DNA from: Bog-756 sp963830165
GTDB lineage: Bacteria; Actinomycetota; Acidimicrobiia; Acidimicrobiales; RAAP-2
Reading direction: 5' to 3'
Assembly: GCA_963830165.1 (NCBI GenBank)
Contig: CAWHKZ010000005.1
Location: forward strand, 62,001-126,000
DNA length: 64,000 nucleotides
How positions within the stretch are numbered: position 1 is the stretch's first letter; every line of letters starts with the position of its first letter. A program made the translations under genes and the position numbers. Positions 1-10,186 of the stretch are shown here, one piece after another. The notes beneath the pieces are model-generated. The model did no database searches and was not told where the DNA came from. It saw only the letters and a list, made by a program, of their open reading frames with translations.

Positions 1-1389
1 CCCCCGCCGGCCGGCGAAGCCCGACAGCTTGGCCACCGACTGGTCCCCCACGCCCCGCTTCGGGACGTTGACGATGCGGCGCCAGCTGACCTCGTCGTCC
101 GGGTTCACCAGCACCCGCAGATAGGCGAGGACGTCCTTGACCTCCTTGCGGTCGTAGAACTTGGTGCCGCCCACCACGCGGTAGGGCACCTCGCCCCGCA
201 CCATGGCCTCCTCGAGGGCGCGGGACTGGGCGTTGGTCCGGTAGAAGATGGCCACGTCGCCCCACCGGAGGCCCCGGTCGGAGCGGAGCCGGATGATCTC
301 GTGGGCCACCCACTCGGCCTCGTCGTGCTCGTCCTCGGCCCGGTAGCGGACGATCTGCTCGCCCGCCCCCTGGTCGGTCCAGAGCGACTTCGGCTTGCGG
401 GAGACGTTGTTGGTGATGACCGCGTTGGCGGCGTCGAGGATGGTCTGGGTCGAGCGGAAGTTCTGGTCGAGGGTGATCGCGGTGGCGTCGGGAAAGGCCT
501 GCTCGAAGTCGAGGATGTTGGAGATGTCGGCGCCGCGGAACCGGTAGACCGACTGGTCGCTGTCCCCCACCACCACGATGTTGCGGTGATCGCCGGCCAG
601 CTGCACGGCCAGCGCGTTCTGCACGGCGTTGGTGTCCTGGTACTCGTCGATCAGGATGTGGGTGAAGCGGGTGCGGTAGTGGTCGAGGACGTCGGGGTGC
701 TCGTCGAACAGACGCACCGCGTTGAGCAGCAGGTCGTCGAAGTCCATGGCGTTGGACGCCAGCATCCGCTGCTGGTAGAGGTCGTAGACGTCGGCGATGC
801 GCCGGTCGAAGATCGAGATGGCGGCGGCCCGGAAGGCGGCCGGGCCCTGGCGCTTCGACTTGGCCTGGCTGATCTGTCCGAGGATCGAGCGGGGCGACAT
901 CTTCTTGGTGTCGATGTCCAGCTCGCGGGCGATGATCTCGACCAGGCGGCGCGAGTCGGCGTCGTCGTAGATGGTGAAGCTGCCCTTGTAGCCGAGGCGG
1001 TCGCCGTGCGCCCGCAGGATGCGCACGCAGGCCGAGTGGAAGGTCGAGACCCACATGCGGTCGGCCCGGGGCCCGACCAGGTCGGCGACCCGGCGCCGCA
1101 TCTCGTCGGCCGCCTTGTTGGTGAAGGTGATGGCCAGGATCTGCCACGGGGCGGCGTCGCCCGTGGCGATCAGGTGGGCGATGCGGCGGGTCAGGACCCG
1201 GGTCTTGCCCGAGCCGGCGCCGGCCACGATGAGCAGCGGGCCGCCACGGTGGACGACCGACGCCTCCTGGGAGGGCGTGAGGCCCTCCACCAGCTCGTCG
1301 GTCGTGTGGGCCGGGGTGCGCGGCGGTCCGCCGAACTCCAGCTGTCCGCCGTCGGGGTCGCCACCGGGGCCCCCGCCCCGTGCGGTCAT
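1..1389 (-). CDS. pcrA: ATP-dependent DNA helicase UvrD/PcrA (partial, C-terminus off the left edge)
   Basis: Superfamily 1 3'-5' DNA helicase acting in excision repair and in clearing replication obstacles. From the ATG at 1389, 463 codons are visible before the window edge, so the C-terminal part is missing. I read the Walker A motif GAGSGKT near residues 57-63, motif Ia AITFTNKAA, motif II DEYQDTN near residue 247, and GDSDQSVYRFRGA followed by QNFRST. The start ATG overlaps the guaA stop by four bases (ATGA), which implies coupled translation. It could equally be named uvrD; the two names cover one family in actinobacteria. Confidence 0.93.
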   Translation of the reverse strand, partial: MTARGGGPGGDPDGGQLEFGGPPRTPAHTTDELVEGLTPSQEASVVHRGGPLLIVAGAGSGKTRVLTRRIAHLIATGDAAPWQILAITFTNKAADEMRRRVADLVGPRADRMWVSTFHSACVRILRAHGDRLGYKGSFTIYDDADSRRLVEIIARELDIDTKKMSPRSILGQISQAKSKRQGPAAFRAAAISIFDRRIADVYDLYQQRMLASNAMDFDDLLLNAVRLFDEHPDVLDHYRTRFTHILIDEYQDTNAVQNALAVQLAGDHRNIVVVGDSDQSVYRFRGADISNILDFEQAFPDATAITLDQNFRSTQTILDAANAVITNNVSRKPKSLWTDQGAGEQIVRYRAEDEHDEAEWVAHEIIRLRSDRGLRWGDVAIFYRTNAQSRALEEAMVRGEVPYRVVGGTKFYDRKEVKDVLAYLRVLVNPDDEVSWRRIVNVPKRGVGDQSVAKLSGFAGRRG

Positions 1390-2984
1390 TCCCACTCGAT
1401 GGTGCCGGGCGGCTTGGACGTGATGTCCAGTGCCACCCGGTTGACGCCCTCGACCTCGTTGATGATGCGCGAGCTCAGGCGCTCGAGGAGGTCGTAGGGC
1501 AGGCGGGCCCAGTCGGCGGTCATGGCGTCGTCGGAGGTGACGGCCCGGATGACCACCGGGTAGGCGTAGGTGCGACCGTCGCCCATCACACCGACGGTGC
1601 GCACGGCGGGCAGGACGGCGAAGCTCTGCCACAGGTCGCGGTAGAGGCCGGCCTTGCGGATCTCCTCCACGACGACGGCGTCGGCGGCGCGGAGGATCCC
1701 GGCCCGCTCGGGAGTGACCTCGCCCACGATGCGCACGGCGAGGCCCGGCCCCGGGAAGGGCTGGCGCCAGACGATCTCGTGGGGCAGACCCAGCTCCTCG
1801 CCCACGGCCCGGACCTCGTCCTTGAACAGCAGGCGGAGGGGCTCGACGAGGTCGAAGGCCAGGTCCTCGGGCAGTCCGCCCACGTTGTGGTGGGACTTGA
1901 TGGTCGCGGCGGTGCCCGAACCGGACTCGATGACGTCGGGGTAGAGCGTGCCCTGGACGAGGTAGCCCGCCGGTTCGTCCTCGGGACCGTCGTCGGGGTG
2001 GCCCTTCTCGACCACCAGGTCGCGGGCGACCTCCTCGAAGATGCGGATGAACAGCTCACCGATGATCTTGCGCTTCCGCTCGGGCTCGACCACGCCCGCC
2101 AGCGCCTCGAAGAACCGGTCGGCCGCCTTCACGTGCACGAGGTCGATGTGGAACTGGCGGCGGAAGGTCTCCTCCACCTGTTCGCTCTCGTTGGCCCGCA
2201 TGAGACCGGTGTCGACGTAGACGCAGGTGAGCTGCTCACCGATGGCCTTGTGGACCAGGGCCGCGGCCACCGCCGAGTCGACGCCACCCGACAGGGCGCA
2301 CAGCACCGGGGAGGACCCGACCTGGGCCCGCACGGCGGCCACCTGGCTCTCGATGATCGAGGTGTGGGTCCACGACGGCGGGCAGTGGCAGACGTCGTAC
2401 AGGAAGCGCTCGAGGAGGTCCCGGCCGTGCTCGGTGTGGACCACCTCGGGGTGGAACTGCACGCCGAAGATGCCGCGCACGGGGTCGTGGAGGGCGGCGA
2501 CGGGCGCGTCCGGGCTGGTGGCGGTGGCCACGAAGCCGTCCGGCACCTCGGTGATGGCGTCGCCGTGGCTCATCCACACCTCGCACGCCTCCGGCCAGTC
2601 GGAGAACAGCGGCGATGTGGCCGTCACGGTCAGCGGCGTGCGTCCGTACTCGCCCCGCCCGGTGCGGTCGACCACCCCGCCGAGCTGCCGGGTCAGGAGC
2701 TGGGCGCCGTAGCAGATGCCGAGGATCGGGATCCCGAGGTCGTAGACCGCCGGATCGATGGAGGGCGCCGGCGTCTCGTTGACCGACTTCGGACCGCCCG
2801 AGAGGATGATGCCGGCGGGCCGGCGGGCGGCCAGGTCGGCGGCCGAGGCCGTGTGCGGGACGATCTCGGAGTAGACGTGGGCCTCACGGACCCGTCGGGC
2901 GATCAGCTGGGCGTACTGGGCGCCGAAGTCGACGACCAGGACCGGCCCCTCGCCGGGGTCGCCGACGGGATCGGACGGGCTCAA
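1386..2984 (-). CDS. guaA: GMP synthase (glutamine-hydrolysing)
   Basis: Converts XMP, glutamine and ATP to GMP, the last step of guanine nucleotide synthesis; cytoplasmic. The 532 residues have the usual two-part layout. The N-terminal class I glutamine amidotransferase has nucleophile Cys91 (GICYGAQ) with His178 and Glu180 (FHPEV). The ATP-pyrophosphatase domain has the P-loop SGGVDS at 231-236, followed by the dimerisation domain. The start is TTG, overlapping the guaB3 stop by four bases (TTGA); no nearby in-frame ATG or GTG fits better. It is coupled upstream to guaB3 and downstream to pcrA. Confidence 0.98.
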   Translation of the reverse strand: MSPSDPVGDPGEGPVLVVDFGAQYAQLIARRVREAHVYSEIVPHTASAADLAARRPAGIILSGGPKSVNETPAPSIDPAVYDLGIPILGICYGAQLLTRQLGGVVDRTGRGEYGRTPLTVTATSPLFSDWPEACEVWMSHGDAITEVPDGFVATATSPDAPVAALHDPVRGIFGVQFHPEVVHTEHGRDLLERFLYDVCHCPPSWTHTSIIESQVAAVRAQVGSSPVLCALSGGVDSAVAAALVHKAIGEQLTCVYVDTGLMRANESEQVEETFRRQFHIDLVHVKAADRFFEALAGVVEPERKRKIIGELFIRIFEEVARDLVVEKGHPDDGPEDEPAGYLVQGTLYPDVIESGSGTAATIKSHHNVGGLPEDLAFDLVEPLRLLFKDEVRAVGEELGLPHEIVWRQPFPGPGLAVRIVGEVTPERAGILRAADAVVVEEIRKAGLYRDLWQSFAVLPAVRTVGVMGDGRTYAYPVVIRAVTSDDAMTADWARLPYDLLERLSSRIINEVEGVNRVALDITSKPPGTIEWE

Positions 2985-4144
2985 TGGCCCATGCCGACGC
3001 CCTGCGAGCGCTGCAGGTCCTTGCCTTCGGTCTGGAGCGCGGGGGCCACCATGACCTCGGCCTTCTGGAACTCCTTGACCGTCTGGTAGCCACAGGTGGC
3101 CATGGCCGTGCGCAGGGCCCCGAACAGGTTCATGCGGCCGTCGTTTTCGTGGGCCGGGCCGAGCAGGATCTCCTGGAGCGTGCCGCGGGTCGTGGTCTTG
3201 ACCCGGGCGCCCCGGGGGAGCGTCGGGTGGAAGGTGGCCATGCCCCAGTGGAAGCCGCGGGCCGGGGCCTCGACGGCCGAGGAGAGGGGCGAACCGAGCA
3301 TCACCGCGTCGGCGCCGCAGGCCACGGCCTTGGCGATGTCGCCGCCCTTGGACATGCCGCCGTCGGCGATCACGTGGCAGTAGACGCCCGTCTCGTCGAG
3401 GTGGCGCATGCGGGCACCGGCCACGTCGGCGATGGCGGTGGCCTGGGGAACGCCGATGCCGAGCACGCCGCGGGTGGTGCAGGCGTTGCCGGGCCCGACG
3501 CCGACGAGCACGCCGACGGCGCCCGTCCGCATGAGGTGGAGGCCGGCCTGGTACGAGGCGCAGCCCCCCACGATCACCGGCACCTCGAACTCGCGGATGA
3601 AGCGCTTGAGGTTGAGGGGCTCGGCGGTCTTGGAGACGTGCTCGGCCGACACGACGGTGCCCTGGATGACCAGGATGTCGAGTTCGGCGGCCAGCAGGGC
3701 CGGGGCGAACTGCTCGGTCCGCTGCGGCGTGACCGAGGCGGCCGTCGTGATGCCGGCGGCCTTCAGCTCCTTGATCCGCTGCGTGACCAGCTCGAGCTGG
3801 ACCGGCTCGGCGTACATCTGTTGCATCCGGCCCGTGGCCTTCTCGGTCGGCAGCTCACGGATCTCGTCGAAGAGCGGTGTCGGGTCCTCGTAGCGGGTCC
3901 ACAGGCCCTCGAGATTGAGGACGCCGAGGCCGCCCAGGCGCCCGATCTCGATGGCGGTGGCCGGGCTGACGACCCCGTCCATGGCCGAGGCCAGGAGGGG
4001 CAGCTCGAACTCGTAGGCGTCGATCTGCCACGAGATGTCGACATCCTCGGGGTCCCGGGTGCGGCGGCTGGGGACGATGGCGATGTCGTCGAACCCGTAG
4101 GCCCTGCGACCCGACTTGAAGATGCCGATCTCTAGCTCAGCCAC
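2981..4144 (-). CDS. guaB3: GuaB3 family IMP dehydrogenase-related protein
   Basis: TIM-barrel protein of the IMP dehydrogenase / GMP reductase superfamily, the actinobacterial GuaB3 branch that lacks the CBS domains of true GuaB. I choose the GTG at 4144 (387 residues) rather than the longer frame because a GGAGGG ribosome site lies about seven bases upstream and the product then begins MAELEIGIF. The catalytic-loop cysteine is in ACTTRG, and IADGGMSKGGD with AVMLGSPL are phosphate-binding motifs. Whether GuaB3 is an active IMP dehydrogenase is unsettled. Its position in front of guaA ties it to guanine nucleotide metabolism. Confidence 0.93.
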   Translation of the reverse strand: MAELEIGIFKSGRRAYGFDDIAIVPSRRTRDPEDVDISWQIDAYEFELPLLASAMDGVVSPATAIEIGRLGGLGVLNLEGLWTRYEDPTPLFDEIRELPTEKATGRMQQMYAEPVQLELVTQRIKELKAAGITTAASVTPQRTEQFAPALLAAELDILVIQGTVVSAEHVSKTAEPLNLKRFIREFEVPVIVGGCASYQAGLHLMRTGAVGVLVGVGPGNACTTRGVLGIGVPQATAIADVAGARMRHLDETGVYCHVIADGGMSKGGDIAKAVACGADAVMLGSPLSSAVEAPARGFHWGMATFHPTLPRGARVKTTTRGTLQEILLGPAHENDGRMNLFGALRTAMATCGYQTVKEFQKAEVMVAPALQTEGKDLQRSQGVGMGH

Positions 4145-4295
4145 TGAATTGCCCTCCGGACCATGGTTGCAGTTGGACGTACCTCCGAGGCGGTGGCAGC
4201 TCCGACGTGCGCGCACCGACCATCCCCCACGATACCGCCTGCGCACAGGGGCCGTATCCCGTCCCGACGGCCCAGCCGGCCGCCGGGAGGCCGGT

Positions 4296-4994
4296 TCAGC
4301 GGAGTCGGGGCTGGGACGGTCCGTCCACCCCGAGCACGAGGCAGAGCAGCTCGGTCAGCACCCGGGCGGTGGCCCCCCAGATGATCTCGCCCTCCGCCGT
4401 GAAGAACCACACCGGGAACTCGCCGCCCGGCACGCCGTCCGGCCCCCGCCGGCCGGGCACGGCCCACAGCTCCTCGGCCCACACGTCTTCGGCCAGGAGG
4501 TCGGCGAGGGCCACGTCGAAGACCCGGGCCACCTCGTCGGGGGCCGGGGTGGTGACCGGCCGACCGGCCAGGGTGGCCACGACGGGGGTCATCAGCGTGT
4601 TGGACGAGACCGTCGGCATGGCCGTCAGGTGGCCGACGACGGTGACCGAGGCCGGGTCGAGGCCGACCTCCTCCTCGGCCTCGCGGCGGGCGGCGTCGTC
4701 GATCCCCTCGTCGGGGTCGAGCTTGCCCCCGGGGAAGGCCACCTCACCCTGGTGGGAACGGAGCCGTGACGACCGCACCGTCAGCAGCACCCGGGCCTCG
4801 CCGTCCTCCTCGAAGAGCGCCACCAGCACGGCGGCCGGGTTGGTGTCGGGGAAGGTGTCGGCGAAGGTGCGCGAGAACTCCGAGACGGCGGCCGCCGTGG
4901 TGGCCGTGTCGGCGGAGCCGTCGCGACCCGAGACGGCGGCGACCACACGGGCGAGCGGCAGGGTCGACCGCCGCGGTCGGGGAGGTCGGCCCAC
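4296..4994 (-). CDS. Nudix hydrolase, CoA pyrophosphatase-like
   Basis: Probable nucleoside-diphosphate-X hydrolase of 232 residues. A complete Nudix box starts at GGKLDPDEG and continues through REAEEEVGL. It is preceded by TVRSSRLRSHQGEVAFPGG, the signature of the CoA-pyrophosphatase (NudL/UPF0035) subgroup, so CoA or a derivative is the likely substrate. The start is an uncertain GTG at 4994. It lies upstream of guaB3, with 151 bases between them, in the same direction. Confidence 0.9.
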   Translation of the reverse strand: MGRPPRPRRSTLPLARVVAAVSGRDGSADTATTAAAVSEFSRTFADTFPDTNPAAVLVALFEEDGEARVLLTVRSSRLRSHQGEVAFPGGKLDPDEGIDDAARREAEEEVGLDPASVTVVGHLTAMPTVSSNTLMTPVVATLAGRPVTTPAPDEVARVFDVALADLLAEDVWAEELWAVPGRRGPDGVPGGEFPVWFFTAEGEIIWGATARVLTELLCLVLGVDGPSQPRLR

Positions 4995-5208
4995 GGCGCC
5001 GGGCCACCGGGACGGTGGGAGGGAGGCCGGGGGATGGCCTGGGGGCCGGCGCGGTGCGGGGGCACGGATGTCGGCATCGGGGTCGACACTAGGGGCGGGC
5101 CGGGGTGGGTCGTGCGGTCATCCTGCGGCGACCGCCACCATGTCCCGGAGCGGCGGGGCTGAGCCGACCCAGCTGCGCCGAATGTGGCCGGAACGGAAAC
5201 CGAAGGGA

Positions 5209-6252
5209 TTAGGGCTCTGCGCGGTTCAATGCGATTCTGCGGAGTTTCGGGTACAGGGCTTCGGCCGCGCCCTTACGCTCTCCGAGCTTCCACGGCTGGG
5301 CCGGAACGAGGTCGCCGAGCGCAAGGAAGAGCTCCGCCGCCATCGGTCGGTGCTCGGGGAAGACGTCGGTGATGTAGACGAGGCAGTACGCGAAGTGGCT
5401 CTGGATGCTCCGGAGGTTCAGGCTCTCGACGTAGCTGGGTGAGGAGATGCTCCGGTTGACACATCCGGCCATGTCCGAGGCGATCACCGGGTCCTTGAAG
5501 TACGCGCGCTTCGCCACCTTGTCCTTGTCGAAGTCCCTCAGATAGGTGTACATCTCGACATGTGCCTTGGGAACGGCGGCGATCCCCTCGTTGCCGTCTG
5601 GAAGCCGGCGCAGCGCGTCGTCGACGAAGTCGAACATCAGGCGGTGACTGCCACCCCACTTCTGGGCGAGCGCCACCACGGCCGACCGGTAAGTCGAGAG
5701 GAGGCCGAGAAAGCGCGCGTCGGACTCCGCGACGAAGCGGACGATGTCATCCTTCGGCAATGACAGTCCCATGCCGACGGTCACCATCGCTGACCAGGGG
5801 TACGGGCTCGCGGGATCTAGCTCGGCAGCCCGGCGCAGGTCGGCGGCCGCCAGATCGAGGTGCTCCGCGAACCCGCGCCACCCCTCCTGGGTCACCGTCT
5901 CGGCGCGACCGCCGCCCCGCTTCCTCCACGCCTCGTGCATGGACACCATCCCGCGAACCGTCAGCGGGATCGCCGAGTTCGGCACGGACGAGACCCATTC
6001 GTCCGGGAAATGCTCGACCAACGAGACCATTTGGATCATGTTGTCCCGGTTCCTTGGGTCCGGCTCGGCATCGATCGCGTCCTGGACGAGACGCCAGTCG
6101 CCCTGGCGCAGGCTCACCAGTAGTGGGCCGGTGACGGGCCACTCCTCGTCCGTGAGGAACGTGATCGGCGGCGGCGGGGGCTCCTTCGGCGCGGACGGTG
6201 GTGTCGGCGGTGCGGTCGGGCCGGGTTCCTGCTTCTTCCGGAAGAGAGCCAT
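5209..6252 (-). CDS. Hypothetical TPR-like helical protein with a proline-rich N-terminus
   Basis: Function not recognised. The 347-residue product starts MALFRKKQE, has a Pro-rich stretch to about residue 30 and then a predicted all-helical body. Tryptophan- and alanine-rich segments such as RRAAELDPASPYPW, and AQKWGGSHRLMFDFVDDAL, resemble a widespread actinobacterial family of TPR-like solenoids. No signal peptide or membrane segment is seen. It is divergent from the M16-like gene at 6303, with only 50 bases between the starts, so the two probably share a control region. Codon choice is more relaxed than in the flanking housekeeping genes. Confidence 0.75.
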   Translation of the reverse strand: MALFRKKQEPGPTAPPTPPSAPKEPPPPPITFLTDEEWPVTGPLLVSLRQGDWRLVQDAIDAEPDPRNRDNMIQMVSLVEHFPDEWVSSVPNSAIPLTVRGMVSMHEAWRKRGGGRAETVTQEGWRGFAEHLDLAAADLRRAAELDPASPYPWSAMVTVGMGLSLPKDDIVRFVAESDARFLGLLSTYRSAVVALAQKWGGSHRLMFDFVDDALRRLPDGNEGIAAVPKAHVEMYTYLRDFDKDKVAKRAYFKDPVIASDMAGCVNRSISSPSYVESLNLRSIQSHFAYCLVYITDVFPEHRPMAAELFLALGDLVPAQPWKLGERKGAAEALYPKLRRIALNRAEP

Positions 6253-6302
6253 CGGGACATCTAAGACGCGCGGGCGTGCGGTCGCAACCTACGATCCCGG
6301 TC

Positions 6303-8009
6303 ATGAAATTGGGAGAAGCGGAGGTCTCCGGCGTCCGGGTGCTGTGGAACGCCAACGAGGGACCCCTCACGGCATGCCTGCGGTTCGGTGTGGGGTGGAA
6401 TGACGAGCGGCTCGCCGAGCACGGCGTGACCCACGCGGTCGAGCACATGGCACTGCGAACGGTGGGATCCCAGGCGTATGCCTGGAACGGCACGGTCGAT
6501 GCGGTCTCGACGAACTTCTCCGTCACGGGATCTCCCGACGAGGTGGTCACCCACCTGGCCACGGTCTGTCGGAATCTGACGGACCTGCCGACCAGTGGAC
6601 TGAGCAACGAACTGTCGGTGATGCGGGTGGAGGCCGAGAAGCGGACCAGGAGCCATCTGGCCACCGATCTCGGTTTGCGGTTCGGTGCCAGCGGGCCTGG
6701 CCTCGTCGACTGGGCCGAGCTGGGCTTCCGGCATCTGACTCCCCCTGATCTCCGGTCGTGGTCGGAGCGGTGGTTCACCACGGCGAACGCGGTGCTCTGG
6801 TTGAGCGGACCGCCTCCGGCGTCGCTCGAGCTACCCCTCACGGACGGCGCGAGGGTGGTCCACGACGTCCACCCGTCGCGTCTGGGCGGCGGCCGCTACT
6901 GGGTCCCCCGCGACACGTCCTCGGTCTCCGTCTCGACCCTCAACGAGGCCGACCCCGCGCACCTCCTCGCCATGTCCGTCGCCCGCGAGCGCATCTTCGA
7001 GCGACTGCGGACGCGGCTCGCCGTCAGCTACGACGTGTCACTGAGCAGCCAACAGGTGAGCCCGACCGGTTCGCTCCAGCTCCTTCGGGCGGACGGCTCG
7101 CCCGACGCCGGCAATCTCATCCTGACGTCGATCATCGAGTCCTTGGACGAGCTCGTCGACAGCGGGCCGACCGAAGCCGAGCTCGACCTGGTTCGGGACC
7201 GCATGTGGCGGGGGCTCGAGTCGGAGGCCGGTCGGAACGGCTGGCTCCATCGATCGGCGGGGCGCATACTCTTCGGTCGTCCCGTCGACTCCGTCGAATC
7301 GGAACGATCGGCGATCCAGGCGTTCACGCCCTCCGACGTGGCCGATGCGCTTCGATCGAGCATGAACGGTCTCGTGGCCATCGGACCGAAGGGCCTGGGC
7401 GGTGTGCTCCCGGGTTGGAGCGAGCCTCCGTCCTGGTCGACCGAGACCGTCAGCGGTACCACCTTCGAGGCGGACAACCGATACACCACCGGAAAGCTTG
7501 TCGTCGGCGACCACGGGATCTCCTGGGTGAGGAACCAGATGCAGCGGCAGACCGTGCGATGGACTGATCTCGCCGCCTGCCTCGCCTGGGACGACGGCAG
7601 TCGCAGCGTCGTCGGGTCCGACGGGACTTCCATCCGGGTCAACCCCTGGTCCTGGTCGGACACCGGCCCGGCACCCGACTCCCCTATCGCCCTGGTGGAC
7701 CGCGCCTGCAGTCCAGAGCTTCGGGTCCCCATGGGCCCGGGAAACGGTCGACCGTCGGACAGACCGCCGACGACCGCCGAGCCCAGTAAAAAATCGGGCT
7801 ACCAACCGTTGCCTATCAACAACAAGCCGTGGGCCCGTTTCGTGCGTACCTACGCTCTCTACATCATCGGTGGCTGCGTGTTCCTGCTCGCAGCAGCGCT
7901 CGGACTGGCGTGGGGTGCGATTGCCTTCGTGGTGATCGTCGCCATCACCGTGCCCACGACCCGCAAGGTGATGCGACGCCGATTGGCGAAGCGGACACGG
8001 TCCGGGTAG
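6303..8009 (+). CDS. Membrane-anchored M16 (insulinase-like) metallopeptidase homologue
   Basis: Probable peptidase of family M16 with 568 residues. The inverted zinc motif HAVEH is near residue 44, and candidate third-ligand glutamates lie about 62-64 residues further (MRVEAEKR), somewhat closer than the usual 74-76. A second M16-like lobe runs to about residue 370. A PH/GRAM-like beta segment (KLVVGDHGISWV to residue ~470), a Ser/Pro linker, a long hydrophobic stretch at about 517-553 (one or two helices) and an Arg/Lys-rich end follow. There is no N-terminal signal, so the peptidase lobes should face the cytoplasm. ATG 6303 is chosen because longer starts would overlap the divergent neighbour. 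Substrate unknown. Confidence 0.72.
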   Translation: MKLGEAEVSGVRVLWNANEGPLTACLRFGVGWNDERLAEHGVTHAVEHMALRTVGSQAYAWNGTVDAVSTNFSVTGSPDEVVTHLATVCRNLTDLPTSGLSNELSVMRVEAEKRTRSHLATDLGLRFGASGPGLVDWAELGFRHLTPPDLRSWSERWFTTANAVLWLSGPPPASLELPLTDGARVVHDVHPSRLGGGRYWVPRDTSSVSVSTLNEADPAHLLAMSVARERIFERLRTRLAVSYDVSLSSQQVSPTGSLQLLRADGSPDAGNLILTSIIESLDELVDSGPTEAELDLVRDRMWRGLESEAGRNGWLHRSAGRILFGRPVDSVESERSAIQAFTPSDVADALRSSMNGLVAIGPKGLGGVLPGWSEPPSWSTETVSGTTFEADNRYTTGKLVVGDHGISWVRNQMQRQTVRWTDLAACLAWDDGSRSVVGSDGTSIRVNPWSWSDTGPAPDSPIALVDRACSPELRVPMGPGNGRPSDRPPTTAEPSKKSGYQPLPINNKPWARFVRTYALYIIGGCVFLLAAALGLAWGAIAFVVIVAITVPTTRKVMRRRLAKRTRSG

Positions 8010-8024
8010 CCCCCGCCGGCGCGT

Positions 8025-8053
8025 CGGAGGCCGGGCCCAGGGCCCGGCCTCCG
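8025..8053. terminator. Perfect 13-bp hairpin between convergent genes
   Basis: Arms CGGAGGCCGGGCC and GGCCCGGCCTCCG are separated by CAG, midway between the stop of the M16-like gene (8009) and the stop of groEL (8115). No T-tract follows on either strand, as is common in GC-rich actinobacteria. It is placed to stop transcription from both sides. Confidence 0.65.
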
Positions 8054-8114
8054 TTCGCACATCGATCACCGCTCGGGGCGGTGTGCCGGCCCAGACTGCG
8101 GACCGACGGGACGG

Positions 8115-9775
<1,661 letters not shown>

Positions 9776-9776
<1 letters not shown>

Positions 9777-10069
9777 TACTTGGTCACCTTCGCCAGGATG
9801 TCGCGGCTCGACAGGATCAGCAGGTCCTTGCCGTCGGCGCTGATCTCGGTGCCGCCGTACTTCGAGTAGACGACGGTGTCGCCCACGGCGATGTCGAGGG
9901 GGATGATCTCACCGGTCGTCTCGGAGCGACGTCCCGGACCCACGGCCAGGACCTCGCCCTGCTGGGGCTTCTCCTTGGCGGTGTCGGGGATGACGAGACC
10001 GGACGCGGTGGTCTCCTCGGACTCACCGGGCTGGACGACGATGCGGTCGTCGAGGGGCTGCAGACTCAT
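9776..10069 (-). CDS. groES: Co-chaperonin GroES (Hsp10)
   Basis: Heptameric lid of the GroEL cage. The 97 residues begin MSLQPLDDRIVVQ and contain the mobile loop (EETTASGLVIPDTAKEK) and the GDTVVYSKYGGTE turn. An AGGAGG ribosome site lies seven bases before the ATG. It is the first gene of groES-groEL, 21 bases downstream of a CIRCE operator. Confidence 0.99.
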
Positions 10070-10090
10070 GTTCGGGCCTCCTGTGGGGCA

Positions 10091-10117
10091 TTAGCAGTCG
10101 AAGGTTGAGAGTGCTAA
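10091..10117 (-). promoter_or_regulatory. CIRCE operator (HrcA binding site)
   Basis: Inverted repeat with arms TTAGCAGTC and GAGTGCTAA around a nine-base spacer. This matches the CIRCE consensus TTAGCACTC-N9-GAGTGCTAA with one mismatch in one arm. It lies just downstream of the promoter -10 box and 21 bases before groES, where bound HrcA would block transcription until heat stress. Confidence 0.95.
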
Positions 10118-10145
10118 CGATACCCGGCGCGCGGGCGGTTGGCAA
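10117..10145 (-). promoter_or_regulatory. SigA-type promoter of groESL
   Basis: On the minus strand TTGCCA and TATCGT are separated by exactly 17 bases. The -10 box touches the upstream end of the CIRCE element, the usual layout for HrcA-repressed groESL. Confidence 0.8.
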
Positions 10146-10186
10146 ACGCGTCCCCCGAGTGCCAGCCACCCCGGCCCGAGGGCCCC

